Of a DNA stretch of 64,000 nt, positions 7,513 through 16,366 are shown one piece after another. The notes under the pieces were generated by a model. It saw only the letters and a list, made by a program, of their open reading frames with translations. It was not told where the DNA came from and ran no database searches. The position numbers were made by a program, and so were the translations under genes. The stretch spans positions 1-64,000 of the forward strand of contig NZ_JABBFX010000004.1 in assembly GCF_012927085.1 (NCBI RefSeq), given 5' to 3'. Positions within the stretch are counted from its first letter, which is position 1. Each line of letters starts with the position of its first letter. The stretch is from Ramlibacter agri (GTDB lineage: Bacteria > Pseudomonadota > Gammaproteobacteria > Burkholderiales > Burkholderiaceae_C).

Positions 7513-7662
7513 TCGATCTCCTTTATGTGCGTTGAATGTCGCGTATATGAATCATGAGTCGTTTAAGAGATTCATGCAAGCGCAATACATCTCGCGCATC
7601 GTCTCTATGTCGCGTTAATGCAACATTTGGGGCGTATATTCGGACAGCAGAGGAGACCTCGG
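7513..7662. promoter_or_regulatory. Divergent promoter/operator region
   Basis: This 150-bp AT-richer spacer separates the minus-strand LAGLIDADG operon from the plus-strand HTH/helicase operon. ATGTCGCGT occurs twice in direct orientation (7536-7544 and 7607-7615). An inverted repeat ATGAATC / GATTCAT has arms at 7547-7553 and 7569-7575. These are plausible binding sites for the HTH protein encoded at 7663, which would let one regulator control both operons. Confidence 0.55.
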
Positions 7663-7998
7663 ATGATTCGCTTTCACTTGGCTAAGCTCATGGCCGACAA
7701 GGGCTTTACGGAGCGGCGCCGAATAGAGATCGGGGAGATTTCGGTGGCGACCGGCATTCACCGCAGCACGCTTTCGCGCGTCCTCAACAAACCGGGGGTC
7801 AACCTCACAGCTGACAACATGTCTCGGTTGTGCGGGTTTTTTGGATGCACGCTAAGCGACCTGGCGGAGTACGTGGATGATGTTCCGCCCGCGAGTGCCT
7901 CCGAGATCGCAGCGCGTCCGACAAAGCAGCCGCCGGCATCCAAGCGCGTAACCGCGAAGAAGGTGCGAGCGGCCAAGGCGCGTCCAGGAGCCGCGTGA
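7663..7998 (+). CDS. Cro/CI-type HTH transcriptional regulator
   Basis: A 111-residue protein with a helix-turn-helix at about residues 20-65 (ISVATGIHRSTLSRVLNK, then MSRLCGFFGCTLSDLAEY), typical of the short XRE/HTH_26 family. The tail is rich in lysine and alanine and may bind DNA non-specifically. The ATG at 7663 has GAGGAG upstream; an in-frame ATG at 7618 lacks a good ribosome site. The stop overlaps the helicase gene, so regulator and defence genes are one transcript. It probably represses its own operon, and perhaps the divergent one, through the repeats in 7513-7662. Confidence 0.82.
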   Translation: MIRFHLAKLMADKGFTERRRIEIGEISVATGIHRSTLSRVLNKPGVNLTADNMSRLCGFFGCTLSDLAEYVDDVPPASASEIAARPTKQPPASKRVTAKKVRAAKARPGAA

Positions 7999-10900
7999 TG
8001 AACTTGCCCGCAAACCCTGTGTCTGTGGCGCCGGTGTCGTCCACTTCGCTGCCCCGCGTCGGGATGCTCGCCACGGTGCGCAACCGTCGCGGCGTGGTGT
8101 CCGCCGTTGAGCCATTTGCCGCGACCAAGACTTCCGAACTTCTCCATCTGGTCACCATCGAGTTCAGTGACGCCGATGGAGATGCGGAGGAAACGCTGCT
8201 CTGGGAACGTGAGTGTCGGCCGGTCGTCCTGGAGCCTAACGCCCTGCCGCGCGCGGGTGTCGAGGCTCCGATGCACATGCGGGACTTCCTCGCTCTGCAG
8301 CGAGCCACACGCTGGACCGCTATTTCTCCGTTCCTGTCGGCTGATTCGCCGGGCCGGCGCGGCGATTCGGTGGCTACTGCGCCTGTCTATGGGGCTGTGA
8401 GCGCGGACGATTTTCAGTTGGTGCCTCTTGCACGAGCCATGCGTATGCCGCGCGTCTCTCTGCTGTTGGCCGACGACGTCGGATTGGGCAAGACCGTGGA
8501 AGCGGGGATGATCCTCGCCGAACTGGTGCGCAAGCGTCGCATCAGACGTGTTCTGATCCTGACGCCCGCCTCGCTGCGCACGCAGTGGCAGCAGGAAATG
8601 GAGGAGAAGTTCTCTCTGGGGTTTGACATCGTGGACAAGGCTGCCACGCACAAGCTACAGAAGGACATGGGGCTGGATGCGAATCCGTGGCGCGCGTTTC
8701 CCAGGATCATCACGTCCTATCACTACCTGCGACAGCCTGACGTGCTCGAGCAGTTCATTGCCAATTGCCGCACTGCGCAGGCCCACCAAGGCGCGCAGCT
8801 TCCCTGGGACCTGCTGATTGTTGACGAGGCGCACAACCTGATGCCCTCGAACTTCGGGGAAGACAGTGACCTCGCTGAGATGCTGCGTCTTCTGACCCCA
8901 TGGTTCGAGCATCGCCTTTTCCTCACGGCCACACCGCACAACGGTCATACGCGGTGCTTCTCCGGGCTGCTGGAGCAACTCGATCCCGTCCGTTTCACGC
9001 GCACGCCCGAATTCACGGGCAAAGAGCGCCAGATGATCGGGGATGTGTTGATCCGCAGACTGAAGAGCGAGATCAACGCGCAGGACAAGGAAGCCGGACG
9101 TCCTCCAAGGTTCGCCACGCGCTACCTGGAGCCTTTGCCGCTGTACCTGCCCAAGGTCGAGAAGGAGTTGGCGACCTCCGTTCGGGCGTTCTGCGCGGCG
9201 CTGAAGCGCCAGATTGTTGCTGCACCGGAAGCTCGCACAGTCTTGAACTTCGCGATCGAGGTGCTTCGTAAGCGGCTGCTTTCCAGCTCTGTCACGTTTG
9301 CGGACAGTTGGCTGCGCTTCAAGGCTGGATTGGCGGAGCAAGAGACTGCGCAAGCCGGCGAAGTGCTCGCCGCAAGACGGGCCCTTGAAGAAGACATCGA
9401 TGACGACCAGGAACGCGAAAGCCGGAACCTCCACGCGAGCCACGTGGTGGGGGCGTGGATGCATCCCTACCTGGGATCGTTGACTTCTGAGGTGGCCGCA
9501 GTTGACGCGGCGTTGAAGGCCCTGAAGCTGGATCAACTCCCTGTTGTCAGCAAGGTGCCGGCCGTGGACGCGCGTTTCGATCGGCTGATGGAGCTGGTCA
9601 AGCAACGCCTGCGCAACGCCGACGCCTGGAATCGCAGCGAGAGACTGATCGTCTTCACCGAATACAAGACGACGCTGGACTACCTGGTGCACCGGCTCGA
9701 ACGCGAGTTCGAAGCAGGAAGCGGCGCGATCATCCAGCTCTATGGAGGCATGAGCGACGAGGACCGGGAGCGCATCAAACGCGACTTCAATGACCCTGAT
9801 TCGCCCGTACAAATCCTGGTGGCCACCGACGCTGCATCCGAGGGTTTGAACCTTCAGCATACGGCACGCCTGCTGATGCACTTCGAGATCCCGTGGAATC
9901 CGTCCCGGCTGGAACAACGCAACGGCCGTATCGATCGCCACGGCCAGTCACGTGATGTGACCATCTATCACTTCGCCAGCGACGATGACGCCGATTTGAC
10001 CTTTGTTTCCCGTGTGCTGGAAAAGGTCCATGAGATTCGCGAAGACCTCGGCTCCGTTGGTGAATTGTTCGATGCCGCCTTTCAACGCCGGATGATGGAG
10101 CTCAATGAGGACAAGGAGGTGTTGTCGGACCTGGAGCGGGAGATCAGCACGCGCCAGCGAGCCTCTGATGATGCACGGATTCGAACCAGGGAGCGAGGAA
10201 CAGAGGAACGGGCCCGGCTTGTGCAACTGCTGGCCGACCTGGACTTGAGCCCTGAGACGCTGCGGGAAACCCTTCGAATCGCCTTGGGTGTCGGGTCTGC
10301 GCAAGAGCCGCTGGAAGGCCCGGATGCTCGTGGTCGTATGCGCCTTCGCACACCGCTTCCACTGCGCTGGCAGGCCGTCGTGGACGACAGCCTGCGGTTG
10401 CGTGCAAATAAGGGCATCTCCGGTGCAATGCCCTGGCTGGTTTTCGACAACCAGCACTTCATCCACACCGTGAACGGACGCCCAGTGTTTCGTCCATCCG
10501 CGGACACGGTTTTGCTGCACCTGGGCCATCCAGTCATGCGGCAGGCGCTGACGTCGTTCGCTCGCCTGCGGTTCCCGGGCGGTCAGAATGATTTCACCCC
10601 TCCCAGTCGCTGGGTGGTGACGAGTGGTGAAGTTCCCTCGGGCGCTGATGCCTTGCTCGTACTGACGGTGGAGGAGATGGCCGTCAACGAGCTGCGCGAG
10701 ACATTCCACCACTGGGTTCGAACCGTTGCCTTTCCGGTCAAGGCCGGGGATCTGGGCGCGGAACTGCCTTACGCCGGTCCGCACGCTGCACTCCATCCGG
10801 GTGTGGAGAACCCAGATGGCTTGTCACGCGCCCGTGAGATCTGGGACGACATCGACCACTCCGTTCGCACGTGGATCAGCGCGTACCGTAACCGGCTGAC

Positions 10901-11288
10901 CGAAACGATTGGAATCGAGCTCAATGCTGCCGGGGTTGAAGCTGCCGCGCATGAAAAGGAGGCCTTCGAGCGACGCATTCGGGAGGTTTCGGCGCTTCAG
11001 CGCGATCAGAGCATTGACAAACTCAAACGCGAGATCGACGAACAGCGCACGGCATCGCTGCAGTATTCGCTGCTCGAGGATGCCAACGAGTTAGCCGAGC
11101 GTCGCCTGCGCGATCTGCAAGACGAGCTCAAGCGGCGCCAAGGACAATTCGGCGACCTCCTTGAAAGGCTGCAGCAAGAGCGTGATCGCATCCTGCGGCA
11201 CGTCGTTCCGAATCGCTTCAGCCTGCGTTCCACCGCGCAGGTATTTCCGGTGACGGTCGAAGTGAGATTGCCGGGGGAGAAGGCGTGA
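7998..11288 (+). CDS. SNF2-family helicase/ATPase, DISARM DrmD-like
   Basis: A 1096-residue superfamily-2 translocase. Motif I DDVGLGKTVEAGM is at about residue 158, motif II DEAHNL at about 276, motif III TATPHNG at about 310, and motifs V-VI ATDAASEGLNL and QRNGRIDRHGQ at about 608-650. The C-terminal 130 residues form a charged coiled coil. The size and partnership with an adenine methyltransferase and a DUF1998 helicase match DrmD of class 1 DISARM; RapA-like and BREX BrxH-type helicases are alternatives. The ATG at 7998 is 7 bases after AGGAG and overlaps the regulator stop; a GTG at 7995 is also possible. It ends in a GTGA overlap with the methyltransferase gene. Confidence 0.85.
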   Translation: MNLPANPVSVAPVSSTSLPRVGMLATVRNRRGVVSAVEPFAATKTSELLHLVTIEFSDADGDAEETLLWERECRPVVLEPNALPRAGVEAPMHMRDFLALQRATRWTAISPFLSADSPGRRGDSVATAPVYGAVSADDFQLVPLARAMRMPRVSLLLADDVGLGKTVEAGMILAELVRKRRIRRVLILTPASLRTQWQQEMEEKFSLGFDIVDKAATHKLQKDMGLDANPWRAFPRIITSYHYLRQPDVLEQFIANCRTAQAHQGAQLPWDLLIVDEAHNLMPSNFGEDSDLAEMLRLLTPWFEHRLFLTATPHNGHTRCFSGLLEQLDPVRFTRTPEFTGKERQMIGDVLIRRLKSEINAQDKEAGRPPRFATRYLEPLPLYLPKVEKELATSVRAFCAALKRQIVAAPEARTVLNFAIEVLRKRLLSSSVTFADSWLRFKAGLAEQETAQAGEVLAARRALEEDIDDDQERESRNLHASHVVGAWMHPYLGSLTSEVAAVDAALKALKLDQLPVVSKVPAVDARFDRLMELVKQRLRNADAWNRSERLIVFTEYKTTLDYLVHRLEREFEAGSGAIIQLYGGMSDEDRERIKRDFNDPDSPVQILVATDAASEGLNLQHTARLLMHFEIPWNPSRLEQRNGRIDRHGQSRDVTIYHFASDDDADLTFVSRVLEKVHEIREDLGSVGELFDAAFQRRMMELNEDKEVLSDLEREISTRQRASDDARIRTRERGTEERARLVQLLADLDLSPETLRETLRIALGVGSAQEPLEGPDARGRMRLRTPLPLRWQAVVDDSLRLRANKGISGAMPWLVFDNQHFIHTVNGRPVFRPSADTVLLHLGHPVMRQALTSFARLRFPGGQNDFTPPSRWVVTSGEVPSGADALLVLTVEEMAVNELRETFHHWVRTVAFPVKAGDLGAELPYAGPHAALHPGVENPDGLSRAREIWDDIDHSVRTWISAYRNRLTETIGIELNAAGVEAAAHEKEAFERRIREVSALQRDQSIDKLKREIDEQRTASLQYSLLEDANELAERRLRDLQDELKRRQGQFGDLLERLQQERDRILRHVVPNRFSLRSTAQVFPVTVEVRLPGEKA

Positions 11289-14200
11289 ACGACAACATAG
11301 AGTGGTGGAGCAGCCTGAATCACGGTGGGCTGCTGATCTCACCCGAAAAGACGACTACGCACTTTGGAGCAACGCTGGCTCCGCTTGCCTTGTGGCAGAT
11401 AGAAAAGCTCAGGCGCGCGCTGACTGCTTTCGACGGTACCAACGAGCGCCTCAGTGCCTTGCTGGATTTCATGCTTGAGGATCTGTCGGGTCTGCCGGAG
11501 CCCGAATGGCAGAAGGCACAAGGTGTCGAGGCGCGATGGACTCTGCGTAGTTTCACCGGCGCGCAGGTGAAGCCACGTCGCTTGTGGCAGGGGTCGCAGG
11601 GGGAAGTGCTGCCCGTTTTCGTTCCGGAAGAGGGTGCGTCGCGGCAGTTCGCCAGCCGGTTGGGAGTCGGCCGTTCACGCCAGCTGCTCAGTCGAGTGGT
11701 GGAGTGGCTTCGACAGAAGCGCCAGTCCCTGGCGCTGGTGACAAATGGTCGCCAGTGGCGTTTGGTCCACGCGGGACAGGACTATGAGGCCTGGTGTGAG
11801 TGGGACATTGATCTGTGGTTCGTGGAGGGCATGCCCGGTCCTCAGGTGTCGGCATGGCGGCATCTGCTCTCCCGCGATGCCTTGGCAGCGCCTTCCGGCC
11901 AAGCGCCCGGGGTACTGCTTGACGCCGTTCTCGCTTCCCGCAAGGGACAGGCCGATCTGTCCGCAGTCTTGGGTGAGCGTGTCCGCCAAGCCGTGGAGGA
12001 ACTGATCACTGCATCGCACAGCGCGATCGAACAAGCCCAGCAAACCGGCACCGCGCCGGCCTATGCAGACCTGTACGTGGCCGGTTCGCGCATCGTGATG
12101 CGCTGCATCATCACGCTCTTCGCCGAAGCGCGGAACCTGCTGCCAGTGGACAACCCGATCTACCAGCGCGCCTACAGCCTGGAAGGCCTGCGCCAGCATC
12201 TGGACCGCCGTGCCTCGGGCCGTGGCAACGAACGCCTGTCTCAAGGCCGCAGCGCGTGGCCGCGGCTGATGGCGTTGTTCAGGCTGATCCATGAGGGCTC
12301 ATCGCACGAGGCCTTGCCCGTGCCGCACTACAGCGGCGCTCTGTTCGCTTCGGGCGACGAGGAGTCGCAGGATGGCATAGACCGCGCCCTGGCCTTGCTG
12401 GAAGGGCCGCAGAACGCTGTCTCCGACCGCCAGGTTCAACGCATGCTGCGACTTCTCACGCGCACCCGGGTTCGCGTGCGCCAGGGTCGCAGCAACAAGC
12501 TGGTTGATGCACCGGTGGACTTCTCGGCGCTGTCGTCCGAGTACATCGGCATCCTGTACGAAGGCCTCCTGGACTTCGAGTTGAAGCAGGCCGCTGTCGA
12601 TGATCCGGTCATCTTCCTAGCCGTGGGCAACGAACCGGCCTTGACTCTGTCGCAGTTGGAGGGCATGGGTGATGCCGTGATCAAGCAGCTGTTCGACGCC
12701 CTCAAAAAGAAGGACAAGGCCGACAGCGGCGGCGACGAAGAAGCAGGGGGTGGTGACGAGGACTCGGGCGACAGTGAAGCCGACGACGAGGTTGGCACCG
12801 ATGCAGAGGCCGACGAACCCGATGTTGCATCGGAGCCCGAAGACGATGCCTCGGCCGCGTCTGCCGACGACGAATTGGCTCTCAGCCAAGACCATCTCCA
12901 GCGTGCCCAGGCCTGGCTGGAGAAGGCTGCCGTCATTGCCGGCCTGGTTAAAAAGCCCCGTGGCCGCCGGCCGGCCGGCGCCACCGGCGGAGAAGAAGCC
13001 GAGGCCTTGGCCACGGCCGCACGCAGCCTGTGCGCCCGCTTGGTGGCCCCTGGTCAGTTCTACGTAGTGCGCTGGGGCGGCACGCGCAAGGGCGCTGGCA
13101 CGTTCTACACCCGTCCGCAGCTGGCCGCACCCACGGTGCGGCGTACGCTGCAGCCGCTGGCCTATGAGGCCGTGCGTACCGAGGTGGACCCGCGCACCGG
13201 CCTGACCGAGGTGGTGGAGTGGCAGCCCAAGCGCCCCGAGGACATCCTGGCGCTCAAGGTGTGCGACCCGGCCATGGGCTCTGGCTCCTTCTTGGCCGGC
13301 GCATTGCGCTACCTGACCGATGCTCTGGTGGCCTCGCTGTACCACCACAAGCTGATCGAACGCGCGGAAGACGGCGGCGTGCCCCGCATGGCCGACGGCC
13401 AGATCAGCGAGGTGCTGAGCGACGAACTGCTCAAACTGCGCCCCACAGACGAGGGCTTCGAGGACGCGCTGCGCGCCCAGCTGAAGCGGCACATCGTGGA
13501 GCGTTGTCTCTATGGCGTAGACCTGGACCCGCTGGCCGTTGAATTGGGCCGCATGGCCCTGTGGGTCGAAACCATGGACCGGGACTTGCCCTTCGGCTTC
13601 CTGGACCACAAGTTCAAGGTGGGCAACGCACTGGTAGGCACATGGTTCGACACCTACCGTGACTACCCGGCCCTGGCCTGGGAGCGCGAAGGCGGCGACA
13701 AGGACTACCAGAAGGACAAGCCGCAGAACCTGGTTAACCACCACTACACCGACGCCAAAGGCAAGCAGCGCGGCGACAAATTCACCGCCGCAATCGCTGC
13801 CCGCGCCAAGGCCGTACCGGAGCAATTGGCCAGACAGCTCAGTGGCCAGATCGCCCTGGAAGGCGGCTTGGAAGCCAGCGAGGTGCACGATGAGCTGCTG
13901 AAGGTGTTCAAGAAACTGCACCGCCTGCCCGTGCACGACAGCGACCGCCGCGCCAGCGTCTACCGCGACGAGGTGCTGGCCAACCCGCACTACCACGCGC
14001 TGAAGGCCCGTATGGACCTGTGGTGCGCTCTCTGGTTCTGGCCTGATGAGCAGGTCCAACTCGCTCCGCTACCAATGCAGTTCGGGCAGCCCGAAGAGGC
14101 TGCGTTGGTGATCGCAGCCAAGGTGGCCGAGGAGCTGCGCTTTTTCCATTGGGAACTCGAGTTTCCTGATGTGTTCACTGCCAAACAGTCCGGCTTTGAT

Positions 14201-16366
14201 GCCGTTCTGGGGAACCCGCCTTGGGAAACCATGCAGCCGAACTCCAAGGAGTTCTTCTCCAACCATGACCCTCTGTATAGGGCGTACGGCAAACAGGAAG
14301 CACTAGAAGCGCAGCTGGACTACTTCAGGAAGCACTCACGCCTCGAACATGACTGGCTTTCCTATGTTGCCGGTTTCAAGGCTTTTGCGAACTGGATGAA
14401 CAACTGCGGTGCCCCATTCGGCGATCGCGTTAGCACCACCAGTGATGGGAAACCGAAGCATGACCTGAATCTTGGCGGTCGAGGAAAGGATGCCTTCGCC
14501 GCATCTCATAGGCTTCATGAGAAGTGGTTAGTGGAGCGAAGGAAGCGAAAGGGTTTCGCCGATCGAACGCACCCCTTTGCAAATCAAGGCTCCGGAAAAC
14601 CCTATCTTCAAAAGATGTTTTTGGAGCTGAGCCATGCACTGGTGCGCCCGCATGGGCGCATGGGCATGATCGTGCCCAGCGGCATCTACACCGACAAAGG
14701 CACGACCGACCTGCGCACGCTGTTCCTGGACCACTGCGACTGGCAATGGCTGTTCGGCTTCGAGAACCGAGAAAAGGTCTTCGACATCGACTCGCGCTTC
14801 AAGTTCTGTCCGCTGGTGGTCCAGAAGACCGGTACGACCCAGGCCATACGCGTGGCCTTCATGCACCGTAACGTAGACGACTGGGCCAGCGCTGAGCAGC
14901 ACGTCTTGGCCTATCCCAGAGAACGCGTAATTGAGTTCTCTCCGAAGTCAAAGGCAATCCTTGAGATCCGTAGCGAACGTGACCTGCTCGTACTTCAAAA
15001 GGTCTACTCTCGGGGGGTCTTGCTTGGAGGTGAGGGCGCAGAGTGCTGGGGGGCGAAGTATCGGCAGGGGGACTTCAACATGACGTCCGATTCAAGACTT
15101 TTCCCCCCACGATCCAAGTGGGAGGAAAGAGGCTATCGGCCGGACGAACATGGACTTTGGCTCAAGGCGCTTTGGCATCCCTATGGCGGGCCCTCCAGCA
15201 TCCTCAATCGCCAGAAAGGCCTGATTCTCTCCCGAGATGGGACCCACGCTGTTCACGTGAAAGATGTTGAAGATGTAGCACTCCCGCTGCTAGAGGGAAA
15301 CATCATCGATCAGTTCCAGACCTCTTCGAAGGGCTGGGTTTCTGGTAAAGGTCGATCAGCGGTCTGGCGTGACATCCCGGCGGAATCGGAGGTGCTTGAG
15401 CCACAGTACCTTATCGGGGTCCGAGAAGCAGCTTCCAAGACGTACAAGACGGGAGATCTTGCGGGAGAACCGAAGTGGCAGCCTGTGCCAAAGCTGACCT
15501 TTATCGACGTCACGTCGGCAACAAACGCGCGCACTGCTCGGGCGACTTGCACCCCATTCCTGCCGTGCGGGAACACCTCCGCAATTTTGGAAGTCGACGA
15601 GAACCTGTTTGCGCTCGCTGTCGTCATGAATTCTTTTGTCTACGACTTTGTCGCTAGAGCAAGGTGTGGCGGTTTGCACTTGAACTGGTTTGTCGTAGAG
15701 GAAACGGTACTTCCGAAGAAGTCTCTAGCTGCCGAGCTTGAAGGCATTGGACAAGCACTCATTGCGCATTCGGTCCTCTTCTCGTCTGTAGTTCAGAAAC
15801 CGGGGCGCGAGTTCGCGACATCGCCAGCCGAGCGACTTCGTCTACGTTGCATTGCGGAAGCACTGATTGCCGACCATCTATCGCTGTCCATGGACGACAT
15901 GCGGTACATCTTGGCGGGTTGCGACTTCCCTGTCAGGTGGTTGAATGACGAGTTCACTGGGAAGCTGGATCCGAAGGGATTTTGGAGAATTGACAAAGCA
16001 TTGGACCCCGAGTTGCGCCTATCCGTGCTGTCCATGATTGCCTTCCAAGATCTATGCAACCAAGGTCGGAATGAGTTCCTTTGTCAAAACAATGGCAAAG
16101 GTTGGGGCCTTCCAGATGCAGTACGGCTAGCCGACTATGGCCTGGGACACGACGGACGTGCAGGCGACTTTCAGCCAGTCGCGGAGAGATTGAACACGCA
16201 CTTCGGCAGCGCTCAAGCGAGCGTTGAGACAGAACGCCGCGCAAGGGCGCGCGCGGCACACGCTGACTTGATCAAGCAGCTCGTTCCCCTATCGAACGCC
16301 TCCGTGAGGAGAGGCGAGCCTGGCGAAGGTAGCAGCGAAGATCTTCCACAAGGAGCGCTTTTCTAA
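11285..16366 (+). CDS. Giant Eco57I-like N6-adenine DNA methyltransferase, DrmMI/PglX-like
   Basis: A 1693-residue protein predicted to methylate adenine to mark self DNA, or to act with the helicases in restriction. SAM-binding motif I DPAMGSGSF starts at D661, and the catalytic NPPW is N977-W980; about 310 residues, with extra charged segments, separate them. Residues about 476-540 form a very acidic low-complexity linker. The N-terminal region resembles that of type IIG/BREX methylases and could carry a specificity or degenerate nuclease domain; I see no clear PD-(D/E)XK motif. The C-terminal part probably recognises DNA. It starts with GTG overlapping the helicase stop, and its TAA overlaps the next ATG by one base. 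Confidence 0.88.
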   Translation: MNDNIEWWSSLNHGGLLISPEKTTTHFGATLAPLALWQIEKLRRALTAFDGTNERLSALLDFMLEDLSGLPEPEWQKAQGVEARWTLRSFTGAQVKPRRLWQGSQGEVLPVFVPEEGASRQFASRLGVGRSRQLLSRVVEWLRQKRQSLALVTNGRQWRLVHAGQDYEAWCEWDIDLWFVEGMPGPQVSAWRHLLSRDALAAPSGQAPGVLLDAVLASRKGQADLSAVLGERVRQAVEELITASHSAIEQAQQTGTAPAYADLYVAGSRIVMRCIITLFAEARNLLPVDNPIYQRAYSLEGLRQHLDRRASGRGNERLSQGRSAWPRLMALFRLIHEGSSHEALPVPHYSGALFASGDEESQDGIDRALALLEGPQNAVSDRQVQRMLRLLTRTRVRVRQGRSNKLVDAPVDFSALSSEYIGILYEGLLDFELKQAAVDDPVIFLAVGNEPALTLSQLEGMGDAVIKQLFDALKKKDKADSGGDEEAGGGDEDSGDSEADDEVGTDAEADEPDVASEPEDDASAASADDELALSQDHLQRAQAWLEKAAVIAGLVKKPRGRRPAGATGGEEAEALATAARSLCARLVAPGQFYVVRWGGTRKGAGTFYTRPQLAAPTVRRTLQPLAYEAVRTEVDPRTGLTEVVEWQPKRPEDILALKVCDPAMGSGSFLAGALRYLTDALVASLYHHKLIERAEDGGVPRMADGQISEVLSDELLKLRPTDEGFEDALRAQLKRHIVERCLYGVDLDPLAVELGRMALWVETMDRDLPFGFLDHKFKVGNALVGTWFDTYRDYPALAWEREGGDKDYQKDKPQNLVNHHYTDAKGKQRGDKFTAAIAARAKAVPEQLARQLSGQIALEGGLEASEVHDELLKVFKKLHRLPVHDSDRRASVYRDEVLANPHYHALKARMDLWCALWFWPDEQVQLAPLPMQFGQPEEAALVIAAKVAEELRFFHWELEFPDVFTAKQSGFDAVLGNPPWETMQPNSKEFFSNHDPLYRAYGKQEALEAQLDYFRKHSRLEHDWLSYVAGFKAFANWMNNCGAPFGDRVSTTSDGKPKHDLNLGGRGKDAFAASHRLHEKWLVERRKRKGFADRTHPFANQGSGKPYLQKMFLELSHALVRPHGRMGMIVPSGIYTDKGTTDLRTLFLDHCDWQWLFGFENREKVFDIDSRFKFCPLVVQKTGTTQAIRVAFMHRNVDDWASAEQHVLAYPRERVIEFSPKSKAILEIRSERDLLVLQKVYSRGVLLGGEGAECWGAKYRQGDFNMTSDSRLFPPRSKWEERGYRPDEHGLWLKALWHPYGGPSSILNRQKGLILSRDGTHAVHVKDVEDVALPLLEGNIIDQFQTSSKGWVSGKGRSAVWRDIPAESEVLEPQYLIGVREAASKTYKTGDLAGEPKWQPVPKLTFIDVTSATNARTARATCTPFLPCGNTSAILEVDENLFALAVVMNSFVYDFVARARCGGLHLNWFVVEETVLPKKSLAAELEGIGQALIAHSVLFSSVVQKPGREFATSPAERLRLRCIAEALIADHLSLSMDDMRYILAGCDFPVRWLNDEFTGKLDPKGFWRIDKALDPELRLSVLSMIAFQDLCNQGRNEFLCQNNGKGWGLPDAVRLADYGLGHDGRAGDFQPVAERLNTHFGSAQASVETERRARARAAHADLIKQLVPLSNASVRRGEPGEGSSEDLPQGALF

